A DNA stretch of 30,938 bases from an uncultured Oscillospiraceae bacterium. Lineage in GTDB: Bacteria > Bacillota > Clostridia > Oscillospirales > Ruminococcaceae. The stretch covers positions 1 to 30,938 of the forward strand of contig CAKSGA010000012.1 in assembly GCA_934454435.1 (NCBI GenBank), written 5' to 3'. This document shows positions 1 to 6,593 of this stretch, piece by piece (the stretch's first letter is position 1; each line of letters begins with the position of its first letter). The translations under genes and the position numbers were made by a program. The notes under the pieces were generated by a model. It was given only the letters and a program-made list of their open reading frames with translations. It made no database searches and had not been told where the DNA came from.

Positions 1-2
1 GC

Positions 3-398
3 GGAGAGGTTATTCCCGGTATTCCGCTTATCAATATAAAGAAGAACGGCGAAATTGTAGGCGATCTGGGGTTCTATTCGTTCGGCACAACGCAGTCTGA
101 CGAACTGGCGCAGGTGGACCCGATGGGGGAGGGATTCCCCATGCAGATCTACTCTCAGATCGGGCTTTCTAGCCAGGTCGATTACTCTCATGGATACCAT
201 GTCGTTTCCGGAAGTGAAACGGGCAGTTCCGCAGTGGCGGAACCTGTTTTCGGTGATGGGACCCAGGCTTATCAGTGCATATATGCATTTGACAGGTCTG
301 TAGTTCCATACTTTCTGATGCTTAGCCTGACCCCTGACACGGTTACTGATGAGGAACTGACCAATATGGCACGTGAACTCACCCTGAGCATAAACTAA
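3..398 (+). CDS. C-terminal part of an unidentified protein (5'-truncated)
   Basis: An open frame runs in from the left edge in the third frame and stops at TAA 396-398. The visible 131 residues include a start-like Met at 114, but the frame is open and protein-like upstream of it (for example the stretch GEVIPGIPLINIKKNG), so the true start lies outside the window. The visible part is rich in Gly, Ser, aromatic and acidic residues, with no membrane segment or recognisable catalytic motif. It ends just before a strong hairpin terminator. I do not recognise the family. Lying next to a type VII locus, it could be an accessory surface or lipoprotein, but that is only context. Confidence 0.7.
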   Translation, partial: GEVIPGIPLINIKKNGEIVGDLGFYSFGTTQSDELAQVDPMGEGFPMQIYSQIGLSSQVDYSHGYHVVSGSETGSSAVAEPVFGDGTQAYQCIYAFDRSVVPYFLMLSLTPDTVTDEELTNMARELTLSIN

Positions 399-404
399 AA
401 ATAA

Positions 405-438
405 GACCCATGAGCGGGAAACTCATGGGTCGTTTTTT
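405..438. terminator. Intrinsic terminator, probably bidirectional
   Basis: A perfect 10-bp stem (GACCCATGAG 405-414 with CTCATGGGTC 422-431) and a 7-base loop are followed by six T (433-438). On the minus strand the stem is followed by an A/T-rich stretch, so it can also end the convergent regulator gene that stops at 440. Confidence 0.92.
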
Positions 439-439
439 G

Positions 440-1180
440 TTAAATGAATTGTGCGATGGGAGTGTTGAAGCCTGAGGAAGCGAAACTCTCTATCCGGTCC
501 ACGAAATCTTTCCGGTAGTTCCGGCTGGCATAAATGCTTTCTCCGCAGGTGAGGTTGATGACATTCTGCTGCACGGAATTGACCTTTGCGGCATTGACTA
601 TCAGGCTTTTGGAAGCGTGTATAAAGAACAGCTTCGGCAGCGTTTCCTCAAAGAACTGTATAGGCTTTCGGCATTGTATCACATCATTATCGGTGTGTAT
701 ATAGGAAATGCGGTTGTTGTGCTCGATGTACTTGATCTCGGAATAACGAAGTGTTATCAGTTCACGGCTGCTGTTCTTAATAAGAAGAGTCGCATGGCAT
801 CTGTTTTTCAGCGACTGTGACAGCATGCTGATTATATGCTGCATGAAGATCCTGCTTATTGGTTTGACCAGCAGAGCAAAGGGCCGCATGGTGTCCGCAT
901 GTGAAAAGATAAGCTGCGCATACCTGTCACATTTATCTGTCGTGAAGATTATTTCGGTGCCGGGCTTGCTGGTTACCAGCTCACAGGCTACATCTATACC
1001 GCTTTCGCCGTCGATCTCAGCATTGATTATTACAGCGTCAAAAGGTATAATATCAAAATCCGATGCGAGCTTATCATATGTGGTGTAGCATACAAGGGAA
1101 ATGGAAGGGTCCAGCCTGAACAGCTCTGTTCTGAATGCGCTCAGGAACTTTGGGCTGTTATCGCAGATTGCCAGTTTCAT
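440..1180 (-). CDS. LytTR-family response regulator with degenerate receiver
   Basis: This 246-residue protein has an N-terminal CheY-like receiver (about 1-120) and a C-terminal LytTR DNA-binding domain (about 135-235), the architecture of AgrA/LytR-type regulators. The receiver keeps an acidic start (CDN, 6-8), a Thr pair (80-81) and K106-P107. However, the phosphoacceptor position, in the stretch VIINAEIDG, is Asn53; the codon at 1024-1022 reads AAT. The LytTR part contains the typical IKYIEH and ASRNYRKDF segments. The start is ATG 1178-1180, preceded by an AGGAGG ribosome site. No histidine kinase lies beside it. It is transcribed divergently from the type VII cluster, which is its most likely target. 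Phosphorylation-independent control is an inference from Asn53. Confidence 0.93.
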   Translation of the reverse strand: MKLAICDNSPKFLSAFRTELFRLDPSISLVCYTTYDKLASDFDIIPFDAVIINAEIDGESGIDVACELVTSKPGTEIIFTTDKCDRYAQLIFSHADTMRPFALLVKPISRIFMQHIISMLSQSLKNRCHATLLIKNSSRELITLRYSEIKYIEHNNRISYIHTDNDVIQCRKPIQFFEETLPKLFFIHASKSLIVNAAKVNSVQQNVINLTCGESIYASRNYRKDFVDRIESFASSGFNTPIAQFI

Positions 1181-1197
1181 AACGTCCTCCTGATCAA

Positions 1198-1217
1198 GCC
1201 CGGCGGGTCAGCCGGAC
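1198..1217 (-). other. GC-rich leader hairpin upstream of the LytTR regulator
   Basis: On the minus transcript, GTCCGGC and GCCGGGC can pair (one G-U) around a 6-base loop, just upstream of the ribosome site in an otherwise AT-rich leader. It could modulate translation. No terminator run follows it. Confidence 0.4.
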
Positions 1218-1278
1218 AAGATTAACGATGCATAGATCCATATATTTTTTTGTTTTGAATGTGCTTCGTTATGAATAT

Positions 1279-1287
1279 ATTATATCA
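1279..1287 (-). promoter_or_regulatory. Extended -10 promoter of the LytTR regulator
   Basis: The minus strand reads TGATATAAT: a perfect TATAAT with the TGn extension. No good -35 hexamer lies 16-18 bases upstream, as is common for extended -10 promoters. Initiation near 1272 would give a leader of about 90 nt. Confidence 0.6.
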
Positions 1288-1564
1288 TATTATTTGATGA
1301 CTTTGAGTGCGTGATACATAAATGGCATGTTTTGCGTCAGAAATAGACTTGCAGCAATGCAAATGACGCCAAAATGGCTAAATTGACTTATTTCGTTATG
1401 GGAACTTATGTATTTTGATACAATGCATATAGATACGAAAGTTTTTTCAAGTGTCAATATTAGTTGCACAATGTGATAGTTTTGTGATTTTTGGCATTGT
1501 TTTGTACCAAAACAGACATGAAAAACAACTTTTCCCTCATAATGTGCCAGTTCTGCGATAACAC

Positions 1565-1593
1565 TTGAATGATGGCAAAGGATGTGGTATGAT
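1565..1593 (+). promoter_or_regulatory. SigA-type promoter of the type VII/pilus cluster
   Basis: TTGAAT (1565-1570), a 17-base spacer, then TATGAT (1588-1593) preceded by the extended motif TGG. Transcription would begin near 1600, giving a leader of about 35-40 nt to the first WXG100-type gene at 1637. Confidence 0.75.
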
Positions 1594-1636
1594 AGTGACA
1601 GAAAGAAACAGACAACCACCGCAGAGGTAAATCGAT

Positions 1637-1948
1637 ATGCCAAAGACAATAGTTGACTCAGGGGAAATGAGGCGCCTTGCTGACAGGCTCGAGCGGCTCG
1701 CCGATGAATACCAGTACCTTTATGAGCGTGAGCTCTACGGGACGATAGTTGAAAATATTCGGCGTGCTTACAAGGGCATTGATGCAGAAGCGATGATACA
1801 TGGTCTGGAGGAATTCAGAAATGACTTCGCCCGGATAAAGTACACCGTTGATCAGTATGCTTCACATCTTAGGTTCGCCGCCAGAACATATGACGATATG
1901 CAGGCAGAACTTGCAGCAAAGGCAAATCAGCTGACCCGGGACGTCTGA
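1637..1948 (+). CDS. WXG100-type small protein, WXG replaced by YKG
   Basis: A 103-residue, mainly helical protein with the size and two-helix layout of ESX/WXG100 substrates. Its turn reads A-Y-K-G-I-D (near residues 44-49), where the paralogue at 2018 has A-W-I-G-V-D, so the signature Trp is replaced by Tyr. The two proteins align end to end without gaps and are about 50 percent identical by my hand count. A run of charged and hydrophobic heptads supports helices on both sides of the turn. I see no canonical C-terminal YxxxD/E export motif. It is the first gene after the cluster promoter; the start ATG has AGAGG upstream. WXG100 proteins are usually exported as helical dimers by an EssC-type ATPase, and one is encoded downstream. 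A heterodimer with the next gene's product is plausible but inferred. Confidence 0.85.
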   Translation: MPKTIVDSGEMRRLADRLERLADEYQYLYERELYGTIVENIRRAYKGIDAEAMIHGLEEFRNDFARIKYTVDQYASHLRFAARTYDDMQAELAAKANQLTRDV

Positions 1949-2017
1949 TCTTTTTGTAAAGTATCAAAGCGGCGCCTGCCGCAGAACAATAAAACACATC
2001 TAATGGAGGTAATTATC

Positions 2018-2329
2018 ATGGCAGATACCATAGTAACCACTGAATCCATGCGTTCTCTCGCAAGCAAGATCGAAAATCTTGCGTCTGAGTACCAGACACT
2101 TTACACGAACCAGCTTTACGGAACCGTAGCTTCCGATGTCAAGAAGGCCTGGATCGGTGTAGACGCAGACGCAGTTATAACACGTCTTGAAGGTTTCCAC
2201 AATGACTTCGACAACATCGTAAAGGTACTGAACCAGTATGTTGAGCACCTCAGAAAGGCTGCCCAGACTTACGACGACCAGCAGGAAAAATTAAGACAGG
2301 CAGCTAACACCCTTACACAGGACGTTTGA
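2018..2329 (+). CDS. WXG100-family protein with intact W-x-G
   Basis: A 103-residue paralogue of the preceding protein with the WIG form of the WXG turn (near residues 45-47), helical on both sides. An in-frame ATG at 2003 is part of the TAATGGAGG ribosome site. The real start is therefore ATG 2018, seven bases after GGAGG. It is expected to be an ESX-type secreted substrate or chaperone partner handled by the EssC-like ATPase at 9847. A 69-base gap separates it from the first gene, and a 21-base gap containing a strong AGGAGG site leads to the third. Equal length and gap-free similarity point to tandem duplication. Confidence 0.9.
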   Translation: MADTIVTTESMRSLASKIENLASEYQTLYTNQLYGTVASDVKKAWIGVDADAVITRLEGFHNDFDNIVKVLNQYVEHLRKAAQTYDDQQEKLRQAANTLTQDV

Positions 2330-2350
2330 TATTAAAGGAGGAAAACAACA

Positions 2351-2668
2351 ATGGCTAATTTAAGTATAGATTATAACGCCCTCAGCGCATGCGCAAGCTC
2401 CATGAAGGACGTAAACAACAAGCTCACCGAGAAGCTCCGCACCATTCAGACCGAGATGGGCGCAGTAAACACAGAGGACGTTTACTTCTCCACCGACGCT
2501 CAGGCTTGCAGGGAGAAGTTCGAGCAGATGGCAAACAAGCGTGTCCCCGAGTTTGAGGCAGTCATCAACGAGTACGTGAAGTTCCTTGAGGACGCTATCG
2601 CCGCATACCGTGAGACAAACAAGTCCCTCAGCAGCAATGTTGAGAGCAATGTAGACGCTTTTGTCTGA
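2351..2668 (+). CDS. Divergent WXG100-like small protein
   Basis: A 105-residue, all-helical protein, third of the small-protein set. It lacks Trp. At the hairpin position it has VYFSTDAQACREKF, resembling the W/F-x-S/G-x-A-x(6)-F pattern of WXG100 relatives. The N-terminal half starts with a short polar stretch and a helix containing many Asn/Lys/Thr. The C-terminal helix is followed by a Ser/Asn-rich tail. A very strong AGGAGG ribosome site, 9 bases upstream, suggests high translation. It is followed by a hairpin and T-run that may lower expression of everything downstream, which would suit a protein needed in excess. Membership of the WXG100 superfamily is inferred from length, helicity, position and the weak motif. 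Confidence 0.78.
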   Translation: MANLSIDYNALSACASSMKDVNNKLTEKLRTIQTEMGAVNTEDVYFSTDAQACREKFEQMANKRVPEFEAVINEYVKFLEDAIAAYRETNKSLSSNVESNVDAFV

Positions 2669-2691
2669 TAAATGAACATATGGTATCTGCC

Positions 2692-2745
2692 CGGCGGTGG
2701 TCAGTCCGCCGCCGTGGGTGGGTATCCTGAGATAATATTTTTTTT
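2692..2745 (+). terminator. Hairpin plus T8: possible attenuator after the WXG100 genes
   Basis: CGGCGG (2692-2697) pairs with CCGCCG (2706-2711) around an 8-base loop. Eight T follow at 2738-2745, about 26 bases beyond the stem. The wide gap makes this a poor classical terminator. Partial read-through would set a high WXG100 to machinery ratio. Confidence 0.4.
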
Positions 2746-2824
2746 GAGTAAAGGCAAAGGAGCAAGGCGCAGTTAGGCGTCAGAAAATTTGCTGAGTCAG
2801 AAATGACTTATAAAAATAGGAAGG

Positions 2825-2840
2825 GTCCGCATAAGCGGAC
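2825..2840 (+). other. Leader hairpin upstream of the lipoprotein gene
   Basis: A perfect 6-bp stem, GTCCGC/GCGGAC, with an ATAA tetraloop ends a few bases before the GGTGAGG ribosome site. It could control translation or mark a 5' processing end after attenuation upstream. Confidence 0.45.
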
Positions 2841-2854
2841 ATCTGGTGAGGTTT

Positions 2855-5560
2855 ATGATAAAGAGGATAATTGCGGCAGTGCTCGCAGGTTCCCTGTGGG
2901 TCGGCTGTGTGCTGCCAAGTCTTACGGGCTGCTCCGGCGGCAAGAGTGATGACAGCTACACAGTAGCCGAGTGGCTCGACAAGGTAGAAACAGACTTCAA
3001 CATGCTGTATTTTACAAGTGAGGAGCCTTATTTCGCCAATGTCACAGCTGAGAACGAGGACTACGACACGGTTCAGATAGCCGCTGAATGGGGACTTGTA
3101 GATCCCAGCCAGGGGATCAGGCTCGCTGACAAGGTGACAAAGGAGTTTGCAGCTGATACGCTGGTAACTGCGATGGCGTTCGATTATGACGTTGACGCTG
3201 GCATTACCGACGCTGACAAGATTTCCGACCCGAGGGCTGCGGCGATAGCAGTCAATGAGGGCGTTTTCACCCTGGATGGCAGCGGTAAGTTCGACCCGAA
3301 AAAGACCCTTACCCGTGAAGAGGCAGACGTTGCAGCTGCGACTGCTCACGATAAGTGGACGCACCTTACATATGATGAATCTTTTGACAAGAGCGTTGTA
3401 AAGGAAGATATTATCAATCTGGGTGGTATTCCTGCAGAAAAATCAGAAGTAGCTCCTGCCATCTATACCATTGAGTATAGTGGCAATCTGAATGTGATTG
3501 ATGAAAATGGTCATTATGCAGACAACTCGACGAAAACACTTACATTTGCACCCGGACAGAATATAGGCCTAAAGGTCGGTTCTACCCTTACACTTCCAGC
3601 AGATTCGCAGACACCTACACCCTTTGCTGTAGTTGTTGACAGTATCACTGAAAATGCAGACGGTAGTACGACGGTTCAAACTCATAATGCTGACATGACT
3701 GATGTATATGAAAGCATAAATGTTCAGTTCAGTCAGCAGCTTAATATGGACGATGCTGTTGTATATGACATGGACGGAAACAGGCTCTCTGGCGGCGTTG
3801 AGCAGTCAGAAAATGTGAGGTATGCTGGAGGTAGTGTTCTTTCAACTGGTACAAGTGAGTATTCACGTGATTACCTTAAGGTGGATGCCAAAAGTTCCGC
3901 CAGTGGTAAAATCCAATTGATGGATGGTCTCTGGGTAACCTTTGGAAAGTCCGACAAAACAATTTCCGTGGGGGTCGAGGCAGAGAAAAAGGATGGCACA
4001 GGAAAAATAAAAGCTTCAGTCTGCGATGATCTGACAGTTAACCTGGATTTTGAGATAAGAGATGTTTCCATTGACGACCTGTGGAATGGTGGCAAATTCT
4101 ATGCCAGAATGGTGGCTTCTTTTACTGATAAGAAAACAGACTCTGTTGAATTTTCTTTGGCAGGTAATACCCTGGGCAAAGACAAAACAAAATTTGGGTT
4201 TGATGACCTTTCGCAGCTTTATGAGATGTGCAATGAGTTTGTTCAGACCGAAAAGAGCGCATTTGATAAGCTGAAGATTGAAAAGAATATTTATACGTTT
4301 GTAATTCCTACACCTTATGGTGATGTTCAGATACCGATCTCAGTTAAGGTATCGGTATCCGGAAAAATCACAGTAACAGTTGAAAATAAGGTCAGCAGTG
4401 GACTTGAATGGAATTACGGTAAATTCAGACCAATCACTGATCATGAATCATCTGCTACCACCGAACTTGAAGGTAAGTTTGAAGCATGCCTGTCTGCTGG
4501 TGTGGGTTGGGGCAAGTTTAATGTTCAGGTTATTAATCTTATGCTCGATCTTGGCATAGGCGGAAAGATCAATACTAAGATTTTCAAGCTTGATGCAGCC
4601 ACCGGCGGAATTCTTGAACAATGTGCGCTTGCAACTGGAATATTTGGCGGCGGATCAGGTGTAAATCAGGACGTTGTATCTTCTCCCGAAAATAATGTAC
4701 AGGCTTGCGTGGATGGCAAGTTGTACCCTGTAGTAAGATTGACTCTTTGTTCTAGTGAATCTCTTCTTGGTAAGCTTGGGTGCAGCATCTCCATCGACAT
4801 TGTCGGCGAATCATCACCGTTCCTTAATTGGCACCTTGAATCTGATAATGGGTTCGTTGATAATTGTACCAGAGAGCCGGGTATGAGTTATGACATTAAA
4901 GAAGGCAGCAATATTGAACTAACAACTCCTACTGTTACGCTTGCGGTGGGTCAGGATTATGATCAGCTTAGAGTAAGCACTCTTCCGAAGGGATATTCTG
5001 CTAAGGATTTGGTGTTTGAATCTGAGAATTCAAATATTGCTTCTGCAGAAAATCTTATCGGCACTGAATCCAAGCAAAAGGCTGAAATGAAGCGGTCAAT
5101 CAAGATCTTTGGTAACGAGGTTACTGATAAGTATTCCCTTACGATGTACAAAAAGTATGGTCACGATGATAATGCACAGGTTAAACTGACCGGCGTTGCA
5201 GATGGTGTATCCATTTTGAAGGTTTCTACTAAGGACGGCCTGTACTCTACCGAGTGCAAGATACTTGTAGGCAATGGCGGTATCAAGGAGCGTACTGCAA
5301 ATGCATTCGTGATCGAAACCTATTCATTGGTTCTCACACCTGGAGCAAGCAGTCAGATAGTTGTTAAGGCTGCCCCTGATGGCTACGATATGACAGATGT
5401 AACATTCAAGTCCAATGATGAGAGTGTTGCGACAGTTTCCACCAGTGGTACAGTTACAGCGTTAAGTACTGGCCAGACTTCGATCACAATTTCTACGACA
5501 GATGGTAAGTATACATCGTCGTGCATGGTATTTGTGAACGGTGGGGACTCTGCAGTATGA
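2855..5560 (+). CDS. Large surface lipoprotein with SLH-like and Big_2 domains
   Basis: A 901-residue protein beginning with a lipoprotein signal (MIKR, hydrophobic core, lipobox LTGC, lipidated Cys26). Residues about 35-165 resemble two degenerate S-layer homology repeats, the second ending in the typical F-D-P-x-x-x-L-T-R-E-E-A. The centre (about 170-680) is beta-rich and unrecognised. The C-terminus has two bacterial Ig-like (Big_2) repeats, including SNDESVATV. It is probably anchored outside the membrane and spans or binds the wall. I prefer ATG 2855 over the in-frame GTG 2846 because it gives the clean lipoprotein signal; GGTGAGG then sits close upstream. Base composition drops abruptly near 3365: 33 of 60 G+C before, 20 of 60 after. 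It is located inside the type VII cluster, so it may be a surface part of the machine or a cargo; its function is unproven. Confidence 0.82.
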   Translation: MIKRIIAAVLAGSLWVGCVLPSLTGCSGGKSDDSYTVAEWLDKVETDFNMLYFTSEEPYFANVTAENEDYDTVQIAAEWGLVDPSQGIRLADKVTKEFAADTLVTAMAFDYDVDAGITDADKISDPRAAAIAVNEGVFTLDGSGKFDPKKTLTREEADVAAATAHDKWTHLTYDESFDKSVVKEDIINLGGIPAEKSEVAPAIYTIEYSGNLNVIDENGHYADNSTKTLTFAPGQNIGLKVGSTLTLPADSQTPTPFAVVVDSITENADGSTTVQTHNADMTDVYESINVQFSQQLNMDDAVVYDMDGNRLSGGVEQSENVRYAGGSVLSTGTSEYSRDYLKVDAKSSASGKIQLMDGLWVTFGKSDKTISVGVEAEKKDGTGKIKASVCDDLTVNLDFEIRDVSIDDLWNGGKFYARMVASFTDKKTDSVEFSLAGNTLGKDKTKFGFDDLSQLYEMCNEFVQTEKSAFDKLKIEKNIYTFVIPTPYGDVQIPISVKVSVSGKITVTVENKVSSGLEWNYGKFRPITDHESSATTELEGKFEACLSAGVGWGKFNVQVINLMLDLGIGGKINTKIFKLDAATGGILEQCALATGIFGGGSGVNQDVVSSPENNVQACVDGKLYPVVRLTLCSSESLLGKLGCSISIDIVGESSPFLNWHLESDNGFVDNCTREPGMSYDIKEGSNIELTTPTVTLAVGQDYDQLRVSTLPKGYSAKDLVFESENSNIASAENLIGTESKQKAEMKRSIKIFGNEVTDKYSLTMYKKYGHDDNAQVKLTGVADGVSILKVSTKDGLYSTECKILVGNGGIKERTANAFVIETYSLVLTPGASSQIVVKAAPDGYDMTDVTFKSNDESVATVSTSGTVTALSTGQTSITISTTDGKYTSSCMVFVNGGDSAV

Positions 5561-5606
5561 TCAGGGTAATGACAGAAGTTACGGCATAAAATATTAATAC
5601 ACATCA

Positions 5607-5636
5607 GCCTGCGCAAAAATGAACTTTTGTGCGGGC
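5607..5636 (+). other. Strong 12-bp hairpin between lipoprotein and membrane protein genes
   Basis: Bases 5607-5618 pair with 5625-5636 (two G-U pairs) around loop ATGAAC. The stem contains AAAA/TTTT next to the loop and no T-run follows, so it is more like a processing or stability element than a terminator. Confidence 0.55.
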
Positions 5637-5675
5637 GTGATGTGGTTTTCAGTGAAGAGTTCAGGAGGAAAATAT

Positions 5676-6575
5676 ATGAACAAGAAGAAAGATGAGATAA
5701 AGACAAAAGTCGATGAACTTGAGAAGACCGAGCAGAAGTCTGCACGTCAGGATAAGGTCAAATACGGCCCCGGCCGCCGTGGAGTTACTGTCGGGGTAAC
5801 AGTCGGAGCATGCGCTGTACTTGTTGTCGGCGGATATTTTCTTGTTGGCAAGCTGGTGGACAGAAGCGCAGAAAATCAGACGTCAAATGCACCTGCGTCA
5901 AGCTATGACAGCGGAAGTTTTGCTCCGGGAGGAGTTTCTGGCAGTTCTGGTTCAGCGGACGATAATGTCAGCGGTGGGAATTCTTCTGATAACAGCAATA
6001 ATTCCTCCATTGCTCCTGATGCAAATAATGACTCCCCGAATGATGGGGAAATCATGACAGGCGCAGATGGTCTGCCCATCGATGCCCCTGACGCAGATCC
6101 GAATTCTCCTGCGAGCACGTCTTCACGAGATACCGGCGCACTGACCGATAGCGGTGCAGGCGCAGATCCTGACGAGTATGATCCGTCAAATCCTGGCTGG
6201 AGCGGCGGTTCGCTTATAGCACCGGACTTTGATAATGACATAATTCCTCCGTCCGATGGTGAAATAACGATGCCGACGACCTCCGGCTGGAATATTACGG
6301 TCCCTACAACAGGCTCATACACTGACCCTGACTATACTACTTCTCCCTCTACATCTGGTACAGGTTCATGGACGACTGCTGCGCCGCATACTACTGCGGG
6401 GACTACTAGGGCTTCAACTACTAAGGCTACAACAAAATCTCCATCGACAACCAAGGCAACGACAAAGTCTACGACGGAAAGCACTACATTTAGTGGAAAT
6501 CCTGCGCTTAAACCTCCTACTCATATAGTTATTGATGGCACGTTTGAGGGTAATATTGATGATTTTTTTGATTGA
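5676..6575 (+). CDS. Bitopic membrane protein with long Ser/Thr/Asp-rich outer region
   Basis: A 299-residue protein with a Lys/Glu-rich cytosolic N-terminus (about 1-35) and one membrane helix (about 37-58, valine/glycine rich). A long low-complexity outer part follows: first Ser/Gly/Asn/Asp/Pro, then a run of Thr with repeated TTKAT-like units. It closes with a short acidic tail ending in Asp-Asp-Phe-Phe-Asp. ATG 5676 is chosen because AGGAGG lies 7 bases upstream; the in-frame ATG at 5619 lies in the hairpin loop. No family is recognised. The layout is like a wall-spanning stalk or tether, and the Thr-rich segment could be O-glycosylated. It may occupy the place of a bitopic type VII component such as EssA or EssB, but no sequence similarity is visible. 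Confidence 0.82.
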   Translation: MNKKKDEIKTKVDELEKTEQKSARQDKVKYGPGRRGVTVGVTVGACAVLVVGGYFLVGKLVDRSAENQTSNAPASSYDSGSFAPGGVSGSSGSADDNVSGGNSSDNSNNSSIAPDANNDSPNDGEIMTGADGLPIDAPDADPNSPASTSSRDTGALTDSGAGADPDEYDPSNPGWSGGSLIAPDFDNDIIPPSDGEITMPTTSGWNITVPTTGSYTDPDYTTSPSTSGTGSWTTAAPHTTAGTTRASTTKATTKSPSTTKATTKSTTESTTFSGNPALKPPTHIVIDGTFEGNIDDFFD

Positions 6576-6593
6576 TTTGAGGACGTTGATGAT

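Larger units (their letters stand above)
1181..1636. other. 456-base AT-rich divergent regulatory region
   Basis: There is no convincing gene here. It carries the regulator's promoter at its left end and the type VII cluster promoter at its right end. In between is a pair of 9-base near-direct repeats (ATAGTTTTG at 1476, ATTGTTTTG at 1496; 8 of 9 match, 20-base period). A 119-codon minus frame (1290-1649) has no ribosome site and overlaps the cluster promoter, so I do not call it. Confidence 0.7.

Noticed and set aside
1290..1649. 119-codon minus-strand frame in the regulator/cluster intergenic region
   Set aside because: It has no ribosome site, its composition is that of AT-rich spacer, and it covers the cluster promoter and the first codons of the WXG100-type gene.
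2789..2814. Possible promoter TTGCTG/TATAAA before the lipoprotein gene
   Set aside because: The spacer is only 14 bases; shifting the -10 box to restore 16 loses most of its match.
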